Below are positions 33,807-43,314 of a DNA stretch of 64,000 nucleotides, piece after piece. Position 1 is the stretch's first letter, and each line of letters opens with the position of its first letter. The translations under genes were made by a program, and so were the position numbers. The notes under the pieces were generated by a model. The model searched no databases, was not told where the DNA came from, and worked only from the letters and a program-made list of their open reading frames with translations. The stretch comes from Paenibacillus sp. FSL H8-0332 (GTDB lineage: Bacteria > Bacillota > Bacilli > Paenibacillales > Paenibacillaceae), in NCBI RefSeq assembly GCF_037963835.1, contig NZ_CP150145.1, positions 7,130,001 through 7,194,000 on the forward strand, given 5' to 3'.

Positions 33807-34278
33807 CCTCTTTTTCCTCCGGAGATAGAGGATACGGGGACTCTCCCTTTTCAAGCGGTTTAGCATAGATATATGAGTTCTCGCGGTTGTGCAGACTGCT
33901 CAGCACAATTCCGCTATGGTTGTCATCCAGAATGGCAAGCGAGAAGCTCAGATCATTGCCGCGTTCTCCAAAGGCATTATAGCGTTTCATCGCCACCTTA
34001 GACTTCATGCCGCGCATTTTGGTTTGTGCAGCTTCAAGCAGCGCCTTTTGCTCCTGCTGGGCCTCCTCCAGCATATCCCCCTGATTCTTCAGGTTGACCA
34101 GCAGATTCTCCAGATCCTCTATTCCATTTCCGCTCATCATGGCTTCATATCTGCTCCGCATTCTGCGAAGTTTGGTACCCTGGACAATCAGCATAATAGC
34201 CAGCAGTAAGATTACCCCGGCAAAGCCCATGATGAACACCGCTAATTGCTCGCTTAACAATTCATTTAATTCCGACAT
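33778..34278 (-). CDS. DUF4446 family membrane-anchored protein
   Basis: 166 residues: N-terminal membrane helix (VFIMGFAGVILLLAIMLIV), a coiled-coil stretch (LENLLVNLKNQGDMLEEAQQ), then a folded C-terminal part with the family pattern KVAMKRYNAFGERGNDLSFS, AILDDNHSGIVLSSLHNREN and YAKPLEKGESPYPLSPEE. The function is unknown. This family is found beside parB/soj in many Firmicutes, as here. 3' ends with yyaC overlap by 29 bases. Confidence 0.88.
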   Translation of the reverse strand: MSELNELLSEQLAVFIMGFAGVILLLAIMLIVQGTKLRRMRSRYEAMMSGNGIEDLENLLVNLKNQGDMLEEAQQEQKALLEAAQTKMRGMKSKVAMKRYNAFGERGNDLSFSLAILDDNHSGIVLSSLHNRENSYIYAKPLEKGESPYPLSPEEKEVIALALQQI

Positions 34279-34364
34279 ATTGAATCATCCTTTATATAAA
34301 GATAAGAATCCCCTCGCTGCAACGACACCGACCTGTACAATCCACCTGAATCCTTATCCATTTG

Positions 34365-35528
34365 TTATCTTGAACGGGATACGCCGAACATATCGTCCAT
34401 GGCTGACAGTAGCCTCTGAACATCCTCTTCCGTGGAACTCACTCCCACACTTGCCCGCACTGCTCCGCTATCCAGCGTATCCGCAGATTGGTGGGCTAAC
34501 GGTGTGCAATGCATCCCTGCACGTACGGCAATCTGGTATTCGCGGTCCAGCCGGTGGGCAATATGCGCCGACTCCTGTCCCTCTACGACAAAAGCCACAA
34601 TTCCGCTGCGCGGAGCGCCCGGCGCCGGACCCAGAATCCGCATGCCCGGAATAGCAGCCAACCCTTCCATCAATAACTGTGTCAGCTTCCATTCCTGCCT
34701 ATGAATCTGTTCTACTCCCAGAGCCTTAACCGCCTTCACACCAGCCAGCAGTCCGGCTATTCCGACGGCATTCTGTGTTCCTGCCTCATAACGATCCGGA
34801 CGTACATTTGGCTGCTCAATATTCTCTGACTGACTGCCTGTTCCCCCATGCATTAGAGGCTCCAGATCCAGCTCAGGAGAGATATACAGCCCACCGGTCC
34901 CTTGTGGACCGAGCAGCCCTTTATGCCCTGGAAATGCCAGCAGATCAATATTCATGGCCGCCACATCGATATTAAGCGCCCCTGCACTCTGAGCAGCATC
35001 AACCAGGAATACAGCCCCATGCGATTTCACAACATCACCGATATCCCCAATCGGCAGAATACTCCCCAGCAGATTGGAGCTATGATTGCAGATCACCATC
35101 CGGGTGTTAGGACGCAGAGATCGCTGAAGCTCCTGAAGATTGATTTGGCCCTCACGGTCCGCCTGAATATAATCGACTTCAATCCCGATCATCCGGCGCA
35201 AATACTCCAAGGGTCTGCGCACTGAGTTATGTTCTGTCATCGTTGACACGACATGATCCCCAGGTTGAAGTGTGCCCTTAATAGCCATATTTAGCCCCAT
35301 AGTTGTGTTATGAGTAAAAGCAATATCCTGGGCATTCGCTATACCAAATAGCTCTGCCAGCTGCATCCGCGCCCGGACCAACACCCGCCCTGTCCCGATA
35401 GCGAGTGAGTGATTGCCCCGCCCGGCATTGGCTCCTGCCTGCTCTAAGGCCTCTACCATGGCTACCGCCACCTCTGGCGGCTTCGGCCATGAAGTAGCTG
35501 CATGATCGAGATAGACCAACCGTTCCAT
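34365..35528 (-). CDS. Cysteine desulfurase family aminotransferase
   Basis: 387 residues from the ATG at 35528 (AGGAGGATGGAAG upstream); the frame extends to 35621 over the spo0J end. Class V PLP fold: substrate region YLDHAATSWPKPPEV, PLP-binding lysine in FPGHKGLLGPQG, and the mobile catalytic Cys in RAGMHCTPLAHQ. It should remove sulfur from cysteine for cofactor or tRNA thiolation. It lies directly after spo0J in the same direction. It looks like the stand-alone type, with no NifU-like or SufU partner in the window. Confidence 0.9.
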   Translation of the reverse strand: MERLVYLDHAATSWPKPPEVAVAMVEALEQAGANAGRGNHSLAIGTGRVLVRARMQLAELFGIANAQDIAFTHNTTMGLNMAIKGTLQPGDHVVSTMTEHNSVRRPLEYLRRMIGIEVDYIQADREGQINLQELQRSLRPNTRMVICNHSSNLLGSILPIGDIGDVVKSHGAVFLVDAAQSAGALNIDVAAMNIDLLAFPGHKGLLGPQGTGGLYISPELDLEPLMHGGTGSQSENIEQPNVRPDRYEAGTQNAVGIAGLLAGVKAVKALGVEQIHRQEWKLTQLLMEGLAAIPGMRILGPAPGAPRSGIVAFVVEGQESAHIAHRLDREYQIAVRAGMHCTPLAHQSADTLDSGAVRASVGVSSTEEDVQRLLSAMDDMFGVSRSR

Positions 35529-35620
35529 CTTCCATCCTCCTTTTTTCGATTTAAAAAACATATCCCTCCATATCCGTATTAAGGATATCTCAGGATATGT
35601 TTTCGGTACAAATATCCACA

Positions 35621-36463
35621 TCAGTCCCCTAGCAGTTCCAGCAATCTCTCCAGGTCTTGGGCACTGTAATAGTTTAATTCGATTTTCCCTTTTTCCTTAC
35701 CTTGTTTGATTTTGACTGTTGTCTTGAACCGCTCCCGCAATACTTCCTCAACATTATCAATATAAGGATCGCGCTTAACGACCTTGGCCTTGATCCCGTT
35801 AGCAGGTTTGCGGTCAATATTCTTCACTACCTCTTCCAGTTCTCTAACACTCCACTGAAGCTCAACACATTGTGCAGCCAGTTGTTTGATCATCTCCGGA
35901 TCTTTCAGGGCAACAATTGCACGGGCATGTCCCATCGAAATTGTTCCACGTGAAACATAATCTTTCACTTCTTCCGGCAAGCTAAGCAGCCGCAAAAAGT
36001 TAGCGATATGCGATCTGGACTTTCCGACTTTAAGTGAAAGCTCTTCCTGGGTCAGCGAGAATTGATCCATCAATCCTTGATAGGCAACCGCTATTTCCAT
36101 AGCGTTAAGATTCTCACGTTGCAGGTTCTCGATCAGGGCAATCTCCATTACCTGCTGATCACTTAGGCTACGTACCACTGCAGGAATTGTAGCTTTACCG
36201 CAATACTGCGAGGCCCGGAATCTCCGCTCCCCGGCAATAATCTCATACCCTTTTAACACACTACGCACAATGATCGGCTGGATAACTCCGTGCTGTCTTA
36301 TGGATTCTGCAAGCTCCTGGATTGCCTCTTCATTGAAGTCCTTGCGCGGCTGATAGGGATTGGCTCTCAGCTGCGTCAACGGGATCTCTACTACCTTGTC
36401 GTCTTCATTGATAGAGAGAGAAGGTATTAATGCATCCAAGCCTTTCCCCAATCGCTTACTCAT
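35621..36463 (-). CDS. spo0J: Chromosome partitioning protein ParB (Spo0J)
   Basis: 280 residues. N-terminus MSKRLGKGLDALIPS, ParB CTPase/nuclease-fold box GERRFRA with YQPRKDF and HGVIQPII, then helix-turn-helix LKVGKSRSHIANFLRLLSLP, and a C-terminal dimerisation domain. It binds parS, spreads with CTP as a sliding clamp, and loads SMC at the origin. The gene contains its own parS at 35942-35957, as in B. subtilis. Start and soj stop overlap by eight bases. Confidence 0.97.
   Translation of the reverse strand: MSKRLGKGLDALIPSLSINEDDKVVEIPLTQLRANPYQPRKDFNEEAIQELAESIRQHGVIQPIIVRSVLKGYEIIAGERRFRASQYCGKATIPAVVRSLSDQQVMEIALIENLQRENLNAMEIAVAYQGLMDQFSLTQEELSLKVGKSRSHIANFLRLLSLPEEVKDYVSRGTISMGHARAIVALKDPEMIKQLAAQCVELQWSVRELEEVVKNIDRKPANGIKAKVVKRDPYIDNVEEVLRERFKTTVKIKQGKEKGKIELNYYSAQDLERLLELLGD
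35942..35957. other. parS site inside spo0J
   Basis: TGTTCCACGTGAAACA, an exact match to the Bacillus parS consensus TGTTNCACGTGAAACA. Inside the spo0J coding region, as the classic B. subtilis parS also is. Confidence 0.95.
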
Positions 36464-37217
36464 AAGAGATCACTTCCTTTGCCAACTCTAAATATACTTC
36501 CGCTCCCTTGGAACGGGAATCGTAGGTAATAATCGACTGTCCATGTGAAGGAGCTTCACTGAGGCGCACATTCCGCGGAATAATCGTTCTGTATACCTTT
36601 TCCTGGAAATATTTTTTCACCTCTTCAATGACCTGAATTCCTAGATTCGTCCGGGCATCCAGCATAGTCAGCAATACTCCCTCTATTTTGAGATGAGGGT
36701 TAAGATTCTTCTGCACCAGCCTGACAGTATTGAGCAGCTGGCTTAGCCCTTCAAGCGCATAATATTCGCATTGTATAGGGATGATCACTGAATCTGCAGC
36801 CGTTAGAGAGTTAATGGTAAGAATCCCTAATGATGGAGGGCAATCTATGATAATGTAATCATAATTTGCCTTCACTGCATTCAGTGCCTTTTTCAGCTTC
36901 AGTTCTCTCGATATGGTTGAGACCAGTTCGATCTCTGCCCCTGCCAGTTGAATCGTTGCCGGAATAATATGCAGGCCCTCAATCCGGGTCTCCTGTATCG
37001 TTTCCTGGGGATTCACTTCATTAATAAGAATATCATAGATGCAATTCTCTACATCCGCTTTGTTGACGCCAACGCCGCTCGTAGTGTTGCCTTGCGGATC
37101 AATATCAACAAGCAGCACTCTCTTCCCCAGAGTAGCCATGCTGGCACCCAGGTTTACAGAGGTTGTTGTTTTACCGACCCCACCTTTTTGATTTGCTATG
37201 GCAATAATCTTGGACAC
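36456..37217 (-). CDS. soj: Chromosome partitioning ATPase ParA (Soj)
   Basis: 253 residues from a GTG at 37217 with AGGTGAAATAA upstream. Deviant Walker A motif KGGVGKTT in IAIANQKGGVGKTTTSVNLG, Walker A' LLVDIDPQGN, and Walker B IIDCPPSLG. Soj binds ATP and DNA, is stimulated by Spo0J, and in B. subtilis also regulates DnaA at the origin. It overlaps spo0J by eight bases. Confidence 0.98.
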   Translation of the reverse strand: MSKIIAIANQKGGVGKTTTSVNLGASMATLGKRVLLVDIDPQGNTTSGVGVNKADVENCIYDILINEVNPQETIQETRIEGLHIIPATIQLAGAEIELVSTISRELKLKKALNAVKANYDYIIIDCPPSLGILTINSLTAADSVIIPIQCEYYALEGLSQLLNTVRLVQKNLNPHLKIEGVLLTMLDARTNLGIQVIEEVKKYFQEKVYRTIIPRNVRLSEAPSHGQSIITYDSRSKGAEVYLELAKEVISYE

Positions 37218-37336
37218 TTATTTCACCTCGAATTGTTTAGAAAGAATCATCTCGTAGTTCTTAGCTGTTAACGGCATAATAATCTGGATTTACGGCATCA
37301 CGTTTGCGGAGATGTAGACGTTCGGAGCTAGTCATA

Positions 37337-37367
37337 GAAAAGGCGGCCAACACCTCAGGGCCGCCTT
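37337..37367 (-). terminator. Terminator after noc
   Basis: Stem AAGGCGGCC/GGCCGCCTT (37340-37348 with 37359-37367), ten-base loop, TTTTC on the minus strand. Confidence 0.85.
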
Positions 37368-37383
37368 CAGCTTTTGTAACCAT

Positions 37384-38199
37384 TTATCGTTTTGGAATTT
37401 GGATAACAATTTCATAATGATCGCCGCGATCATTCTCGGAGGTCTTAATCTCCATTCCTGAACCGGTCACCATATCTATAGATTGGCGAATTGTATTAAG
37501 AGCGAGACGAACATCTTTGGTATAGGAGGTTCGTTTTGATTTTTTAGTCTGGCTTACAGCCTTATAAAAGGCAATACGTGCTTCTGTTTGTTTTACATTC
37601 AATTCCTTGGAAATAATCTCAGCCAGCACCTTATGCTGCATCTCCTCAGTGTCCAGCGACAAGAGCGAGCGTGCATGGCGCTCCGTAATTTTTCTTTCCA
37701 TTAATGCCGTCTTGACCTGTTCGGGCAAATTCAGCAAGCGGATTTTGTTGGCAATGGTAGATTGGCTTTTGCCAAGCCGCTGAGCCAGACTTTCCTGGGT
37801 CAATTGATGCAAGTCAATCAGCTTCTGATACGCAATTGCCTCTTCAATAGAAGTTAAGCCCTCACGCTGCAGGTTCTCTATCAATGCGATGGAAGCAGCC
37901 TGTGAATCATTGAATTCGCGCACAAGCGCCGGAATGGTCTCCATGCCCAGCTTTTTAACCGCCCGCCAGCGTCTTTCGCCTGCAATAATCTCATACTTTG
38001 AATCACGCATACGCACAACGATCGGCTGGATCACTCCATGAGTTTTGATAGTCTGACATAACTCATCTATCTTCTCATCATCGAAAATGGTCCGTGGCTG
38101 ATACGGACTGCTGATGACCTCATGAACCGGGATTTGTTTGATCTCTTCTCCGCTGCTCCGCTCGGTAAATCCAAAAAGCTTGGTGAATTGTTCTTTCAT
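37384..38199 (-). CDS. noc: Nucleoid occlusion protein Noc
   Basis: 271 residues from the ATG at 38199 (MKEQFTKLFGF), preceded at 11 bases by AGGTGG; an ATG at 38208 is too close to that site. A ParB paralogue with the same order: SSPYQPRTIFDDEKIDELC, GERRWRA, helix-turn-helix LAQRLGKSQSTIANKIRLLNLP. The N-terminal amphipathic stretch (KEQFTKLFGF) is the membrane-targeting tail of Noc. It blocks septum assembly over DNA. The position next to rsmG separates it from true parB. Confidence 0.94.
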   Translation of the reverse strand: MKEQFTKLFGFTERSSGEEIKQIPVHEVISSPYQPRTIFDDEKIDELCQTIKTHGVIQPIVVRMRDSKYEIIAGERRWRAVKKLGMETIPALVREFNDSQAASIALIENLQREGLTSIEEAIAYQKLIDLHQLTQESLAQRLGKSQSTIANKIRLLNLPEQVKTALMERKITERHARSLLSLDTEEMQHKVLAEIISKELNVKQTEARIAFYKAVSQTKKSKRTSYTKDVRLALNTIRQSIDMVTGSGMEIKTSENDRGDHYEIVIQIPKR

Positions 38200-38410
38200 T
38201 CCGTTCATAACCACCTAATTTCGTTATAGTACGATCTCTAAACCTTTCATGCGAAAAGCTTATCGTACAGCGTAAGACGGCCGAGCAATAATTCTAATCC
38301 TATCTATTAAAAGACTTACTATATTATTCTATCACTTTTCTGCTAATAATCCTATTCTCCATACTGACCTATTTTTCCTGCAATACAGCTTGAAATGAGG
38401 TAGCTTTCCT

Positions 38411-38452
38411 TAAAAATAAAAAGATCAAGCTCACTTTTGCATGAGCTTGATC
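38411..38452 (-). terminator. Terminator after rsmG
   Basis: Eleven-base perfect stem GATCAAGCTCA/TGAGCTTGATC (38423-38433 with 38442-38452), then TTTTTATTTTT on the minus strand. It ends the mnmG-rsmG transcript. Confidence 0.92.
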
Positions 38453-38478
38453 CAGTAGAACAGAAGACAGTCAATTGT

Positions 38479-38494
38479 TGTTTCACGTGAAACA
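38479..38494. other. parS site between rsmG and noc
   Basis: TGTTTCACGTGAAACA is a perfect palindrome and an exact parS match. It ends two bases from the rsmG stop codon. Confidence 0.96.
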
Positions 38495-38495
38495 A

Positions 38496-39218
38496 TTAGA
38501 TGAGTGGCGACTTGGCAGGTACGCCGGGATTCCGTGGATACTTGGACGGTGTTGCCCCCGTCTTACGTACAAGAATAATGTGGCGGGAAGATTCTTCCAC
38601 CGGAAGAGTAAAGGATTCTACCTTGTGCAGCTCAGCACGCAGTTCCTTGAAGCTGCGCTTGGCCTCTTCCAGTTCCTCCGTCGGATCGCTCCCTTTCATA
38701 GCAGCGAAGATTCCATCCTTGCGGGTGAATGGCAGACAGAATTCATTCAGCAGCGATAAGCGGGCCACTGCACGGGCAGTGACCACATCATAAGCATCGC
38801 GGTGGACAAACTGTCTGGCGACATCCTCTGCCCGGCCGTGGATAAGCTGTACATCCGTTAAGCCTAGGCGATCACAGACATGCTGCAAGAAGGTGATCCG
38901 TTTGCTAAGTGAATCCACAATCGTCAGCTTAAGCTGAGGGAAGCATATTTTCAGGGGAATTCCAGGGAACCCCGCTCCCGAGCCGATATCAGCAAGACTC
39001 TTCGTCTCCTGCATATTCACATAGAAGGCTAAGGATAAAGAATCATAGAAGTGCTTGGTATAGACCTGGCCCCGCTCTGTGATCCCGGTTAGATTCATCT
39101 TCTCATTCCAGGAGACCAGCTCCTGGTAATAGAGTTCAAATTGTTCAAGCTGCTTCATTGAGAGTTCAACCCCTCGCTCCTTGAGCAGGGCGGTGAACTC
39201 GGCTACTGTTGTATCCAT
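38496..39218 (-). CDS. rsmG: 16S rRNA (guanine(527)-N7)-methyltransferase RsmG (GidB)
   Basis: 240 residues with the SAM-binding motif ADIGSGAGFPGIPLKI, the acidic residue after strand 2 (LTIVDSLSKRITFL), and VTARAVARL. It methylates G527 of 16S rRNA; loss gives low-level streptomycin resistance in other bacteria. AGGAT lies just before the ATG. It follows mnmG by three bases. A parS site sits right after its stop. Confidence 0.97.
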   Translation of the reverse strand: MDTTVAEFTALLKERGVELSMKQLEQFELYYQELVSWNEKMNLTGITERGQVYTKHFYDSLSLAFYVNMQETKSLADIGSGAGFPGIPLKICFPQLKLTIVDSLSKRITFLQHVCDRLGLTDVQLIHGRAEDVARQFVHRDAYDVVTARAVARLSLLNEFCLPFTRKDGIFAAMKGSDPTEELEEAKRSFKELRAELHKVESFTLPVEESSRHIILVRKTGATPSKYPRNPGVPAKSPLI

Positions 39219-39221
39219 AGA

Positions 39222-41108
39222 TTATCCTTTCGCCGCTGTTACACGGTTATAGTGCTCCAGATGAACCAGCAGAATTGAGATATCTGCCGGTGTAACTCCT
39301 CCGATGCGGGAAGCCTGGCCTATCGAGATTGGAGCGATTTTGGTCAGCTTTTGCCGGGCCTCCATTGCCAGTCCATGAATCTCATTATAATTGATGTCGT
39401 CAGGAATCTTCTTCTTCTCCATCTTCTGCAGCTTCTCCACATGTTGGAGCTGTTTCTCAATATAGCCGGCATACTTAATCTGAATCTCTACCTGCTCCTT
39501 CATCTCTTCATCCAGTTCTTCCGGGGAAGGAGAGATCAGATCCACGAAGCTGTAGGCTAACTCAGGGCGGCGCATTAAGGTCAGCAGATTACTTCCGTCC
39601 ACAATTGGTGCAGATCCATAACCGGCTAGAGCTTCATTCACCTGAACCGGTTTGACCTTCGTCTCCTGCAAACGGATAATCTCACGGTCTACCCGACCTT
39701 TTTTATCAAGGAAGGCTTCATAGCGCTGCTCTGGTATCAGTCCAATGTCATAGCCGATTGGCGTCAAGCGGAGATCCGCATTATCATGACGGAGCAGCAG
39801 CCGGTATTCCGCACGGGAAGTCAGCAGACGATAAGGCTCATTCGTTCCCTTGGTAACGAGATCATCGATCAGAACGCCAATATAGCCCTGCGAACGGTCC
39901 AGTACCACCGGTTCCTTCTCCTGCACTTTACGCGCTGCATTGATGCCTGCAATAATTCCCTGCCCTGCCGCTTCCTCATAACCGGAGGTGCCGTTGATTT
40001 GTCCCGCAGTGAATAGTCCGGGCAGACGTTTGGTTTCCAGAGAAGGCCAGAGCTGCGTGGGAACCATGGCATCATATTCAATGGCATAGCCGTTGCGCAT
40101 CATCTCTACTTTCTCCATACCGGGAATAGACCGCAGGACCGCCAGCTGAACATCCTCAGGAAGGCTTGTAGACAGGCCTTGTACATAGTATTCCGATGTG
40201 TTTTTACCTTCCGGCTCCAGGAAGATCTGATGCTGTGATTTATCACTGAACCGGACGACCTTATCTTCAATCGAAGGACAATAACGCGGACCTGTTCCTT
40301 CAATAATACCGGTGAACATCGGCGCCCGGTGCAGATTATCATTAATGATCTGATGGGTAACCGGAGAGGTGTAGGTCAGCCAGCACGGCAATTGCTCATT
40401 ATCCGAGGATTTGGTTTCAAAAGAGAAGAATTTCAGCTTCTCATCGCCCGGCTGGATTTCCGTCTTGGAGAAATCAATCGAATCCTTGTGGACACGCGGC
40501 GGTGTTCCTGTCTTGAATCGGACCAAATCGAACCCCAGTTCGCGTAGATTCTCGGACAGCCGTATAGACGGCTGCTGATTATTCGGCCCGCTCTCATACG
40601 TCAGCTCACCCATAATCACTTTGCCGCGCAGATAGGTTCCCGTGGTCAGAATAACGGTCTTGCTGTGATACACCGTCCCGGTCTTCGTCACTACTCCGGC
40701 GCAGCGTCCGTCTTGGGCGATCAGCTCCTCCACCATCCCCTGGCGCAGGGTCAGATTAGGAGTCTTCTCCATCGTTTCTTTCATTGCGTGCTGATAGAGG
40801 AACTTGTCGGCTTGTGCACGCAAAGCGTGAACAGCAGGCCCCTTGCCTGTATTAAGCATTCGCAGCTGAATGAAGGTCTTATCTATATTGCGGCCCATTT
40901 CTCCGCCCAGTGCATCGATTTCACGCACCACATGGCCCTTGGCGGGTCCGCCAATCGATGGATTACAGGGCATGAAGGCCACCATATCCAGGTTAATCGT
41001 GATCATCAGTGTGCGGCTGCCCATCCGTGCAGCAGCCAGAGCCGCTTCGCAGCCGGCATGTCCGGCGCCGATGACGATAACATCATAGCTGCCTCCATCA
41101 TAATTCAT
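39222..41108 (-). CDS. mnmG: tRNA uridine-5-carboxymethylaminomethyl modification enzyme MnmG (GidA)
   Basis: 628 residues, normal for the family. N-terminal FAD-binding motif VIVIGAGHAGCEAALAAAR, conserved FMPCNPSIGGPAKGHVVREIDALGG, TGTYLRG, and the C-terminal tRNA-binding helical domain. With MnmE it adds carboxymethylaminomethyl to U34 of several tRNAs, using FAD and folate. AAGGAGG precedes the ATG. It forms an operon with mnmE (15 bases upstream) and rsmG. Confidence 0.98.
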   Translation of the reverse strand: MNYDGGSYDVIVIGAGHAGCEAALAAARMGSRTLMITINLDMVAFMPCNPSIGGPAKGHVVREIDALGGEMGRNIDKTFIQLRMLNTGKGPAVHALRAQADKFLYQHAMKETMEKTPNLTLRQGMVEELIAQDGRCAGVVTKTGTVYHSKTVILTTGTYLRGKVIMGELTYESGPNNQQPSIRLSENLRELGFDLVRFKTGTPPRVHKDSIDFSKTEIQPGDEKLKFFSFETKSSDNEQLPCWLTYTSPVTHQIINDNLHRAPMFTGIIEGTGPRYCPSIEDKVVRFSDKSQHQIFLEPEGKNTSEYYVQGLSTSLPEDVQLAVLRSIPGMEKVEMMRNGYAIEYDAMVPTQLWPSLETKRLPGLFTAGQINGTSGYEEAAGQGIIAGINAARKVQEKEPVVLDRSQGYIGVLIDDLVTKGTNEPYRLLTSRAEYRLLLRHDNADLRLTPIGYDIGLIPEQRYEAFLDKKGRVDREIIRLQETKVKPVQVNEALAGYGSAPIVDGSNLLTLMRRPELAYSFVDLISPSPEELDEEMKEQVEIQIKYAGYIEKQLQHVEKLQKMEKKKIPDDINYNEIHGLAMEARQKLTKIAPISIGQASRIGGVTPADISILLVHLEHYNRVTAAKG

Positions 41109-41123
41109 AACGGTTCCTCCTTA

Positions 41124-42500
41124 TTATTTGCCCAAGCAGAATTGCGAGAAGATCTGGTCCAGCAGAGAATCAGCCGCCGTATCTCCAATAATCTCCCCAA
41201 GCTGCTCCCAGGCCAGTCGTACATCAATCTGTATCATATCTATAGGAATCAGCATCTGCGCTGCTTCATAGGCATCCTGCAGTGATCTATGCGCCTTCTT
41301 AAGCAAGGCTATATGCCTTACATTGCTTACATAGGTCAGATCGCCCGATTCCAGCTTGCCTCCGAAGAACAGTGCGGAGATCGCCTCTTCCAGTGTGTCG
41401 AGTCCTTCCTCTTCCAGCACAGACATTGGTACAATACTCGCTTCATCGAAAAAGGAGCGCAGCTTTCCCGTGTCCAGACGGGGCGGTAAGTCCATTTTAT
41501 TCATGATGACCAGCGCTTGTCTACCGTGGATTTGTTCCATAAGCGCCAGTTCATCCTCATGAAGCTCCTCATTAGCATTTAGTACCAGCAGAATCAGATC
41601 CGCATCGCTGAATGCCGCCTTCGAGCGCTCCACACCGATTCTCTCCACCACATCCATCGTCTCACGGATACCGGCAGTATCCAGCAGCTTCAGCGGGATA
41701 TTATTAATCGTTACATACTCTTCTATCACATCACGCGTTGTTCCCGGAATGTCGGTAACAATCGCCTTGTTGTCGCGGGCAAGCGCGTTCAGCAGTGAAG
41801 ACTTCCCTACATTGGGCCGGCCCACAATAGCTGTCGTAATCCCTTCGCGCAGAATCTTTCCTTCATTGGCGGTCCGAAGCAGCTTATCTATGCCTTGCAT
41901 AACCTCTTGACTCTTATCTTTGATGAAATCGGCAGTTAAAGATTCTACATCATGTTCCGGGTAATCAATGTTCACTTCAATATGGGCCAGTGTCTCAATA
42001 AGGGTGTGCCGAAGCTCATGAATACGTGTGGATAACGAGCCGCTAACCTGCTTGAGCGCAACAGAGAAGGCCCGGTCCGACTTGGAACGTATCAGATCAA
42101 TCACGGCCTCCGCCTGCGACAGATCAATCCGCCCGCCCAAAAAAGCACGTTTCGTGAACTCTCCCGGCTCCGCTAATCTGATATCCTGCTGCAGCAGCAG
42201 ATCCATTACTCTTCTTACAGAGATTACGCCGCCATGGGCGCTGATCTCTACCACATCCTCTGTTGTAAAAGAACGCGGTCCCTTCATGACCGTTACCAGA
42301 ACCTCCTCCAGCTGCTCCCCATCCAGCGGACTTACGATATGTCCATAATGCACCGTATGAGAGTCAGCTTCCGTAAGGGGGATACGGCTTTTGAACAAGG
42401 GAGCTACTTGGGGGATGGCCTGCGGTCCGCTAACCCGGATGATGGCAATACCGCCCTCACCCAAGGCTGTCGATACGGCAGCAATAGTGTCACTAAGCAT
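41124..42500 (-). CDS. mnmE: tRNA modification GTPase MnmE (TrmE)
   Basis: 458 residues from the ATG at 42500 (AGAGGTGAA upstream); a 19-residue extension is not supported. N-terminal folate-binding domain (DTIAAVSTALGEGGIAIIRV), helical domain, inserted G domain with G1 GRPNVGKSS, G2 region TTRDVIEEY, G3 DTAGIRET and G4 NKMD, and the C-terminal FCLGK motif with its catalytic Cys. Partner of MnmG. A terminator lies between it and jag. Confidence 0.98.
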   Translation of the reverse strand: MLSDTIAAVSTALGEGGIAIIRVSGPQAIPQVAPLFKSRIPLTEADSHTVHYGHIVSPLDGEQLEEVLVTVMKGPRSFTTEDVVEISAHGGVISVRRVMDLLLQQDIRLAEPGEFTKRAFLGGRIDLSQAEAVIDLIRSKSDRAFSVALKQVSGSLSTRIHELRHTLIETLAHIEVNIDYPEHDVESLTADFIKDKSQEVMQGIDKLLRTANEGKILREGITTAIVGRPNVGKSSLLNALARDNKAIVTDIPGTTRDVIEEYVTINNIPLKLLDTAGIRETMDVVERIGVERSKAAFSDADLILLVLNANEELHEDELALMEQIHGRQALVIMNKMDLPPRLDTGKLRSFFDEASIVPMSVLEEEGLDTLEEAISALFFGGKLESGDLTYVSNVRHIALLKKAHRSLQDAYEAAQMLIPIDMIQIDVRLAWEQLGEIIGDTAADSLLDQIFSQFCLGK

Positions 42501-42528
42501 GTTGTAATTCACCTCTGGGTATGGTATT

Positions 42529-42567
42529 AAAAAACAATGACTCCTCGCATAGGTCAAGGAGTCATTG
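42529..42567 (-). terminator. Terminator after jag
   Basis: Eleven-base stem CAATGACTCCT/AGGAGTCATTG (42535-42545 with 42557-42567) and six T on the minus strand. It separates rnpA-spoIIIJ-jag from mnmE. Confidence 0.93.
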
Positions 42568-42579
42568 CGGCATATAGTT

Positions 42580-43314
42580 CTATTTCAAAGTGATAACGAC
42601 GCGGCGGTTCGGTTCTTCACCCTTGCTAAGGGTGTTCACCTGCCGGTGATCCTGTAGTCTGGAATGGATGATCTTGCGTTCCTGCGGAGACATGGGCTCA
42701 AGCACCACCTCTTTGCGGGTCCTCACCACACGCCCGGCCAGACGGTCGGCCAGCTCCTCCAGCGTCTTCTTGCGGCGCTCCCGGAAGTTCTCCGCATCCA
42801 GCACGAGCCGGATGAAGCTGTCGGAATACCGGTTGGCAACAATATTAGCCAAATACTGCAAAGCATCGAGAGTTTGTCCTCTTCTGCCAATCAGCAGCCC
42901 AAGCTCCGGACCGGAAATTTGCAGAACAGTTGATTCCTTGGCATGAACAATTTCAACTTCCACCTCGAGCCCCATGCTCTTGGCGACATCTACAATGAAA
43001 TGAACGGCCTGACCGTATGCTTCTTCCACCGGGTGTCCGGAATCCTGGCGCGGCACACCGCTGATCGCCTCTATATTGCTCTCTCTTGTTGACTGCTGAG
43101 ACAGTAGCGGAGCACTCGCCGCTGATGCCGGTGCGGCTTCCGGGATCAAGGTCAATTCCACCTTGGCTCCCTTCGCACCGATCAATCCAAGGAATCCTTT
43201 TGACGGCTGTTCAAGTACGTTGACCGTTACCCGGTCCTTGTGAACTCCAAGCTGATTAAGTCCCCGTTCTACAGCTTCTTCAATGGTTTTCCCTGTCGCG
43301 ACGACTTTGCTCAT
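42580..43314 (-). CDS. jag: Jag/KhpB RNA-binding protein (SpoIIIJ-associated)
   Basis: 244 residues. N-terminal Jag domain (ATGKTIEEAVERGLNQLGV, KGFLGLIGAKGAKVEL), a linker, a KH domain with GLLIGRRGQTLDALQYL, and a C-terminal R3H domain (RKIIHSRLQDHRQVNTLSKGEE). It binds RNA, usually with KhpA, and affects cell-wall and division genes. Coupled to spoIIIJ by a four-base overlap. Confidence 0.96.
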   Translation of the reverse strand: MSKVVATGKTIEEAVERGLNQLGVHKDRVTVNVLEQPSKGFLGLIGAKGAKVELTLIPEAAPASAASAPLLSQQSTRESNIEAISGVPRQDSGHPVEEAYGQAVHFIVDVAKSMGLEVEVEIVHAKESTVLQISGPELGLLIGRRGQTLDALQYLANIVANRYSDSFIRLVLDAENFRERRKKTLEELADRLAGRVVRTRKEVVLEPMSPQERKIIHSRLQDHRQVNTLSKGEEPNRRVVITLK

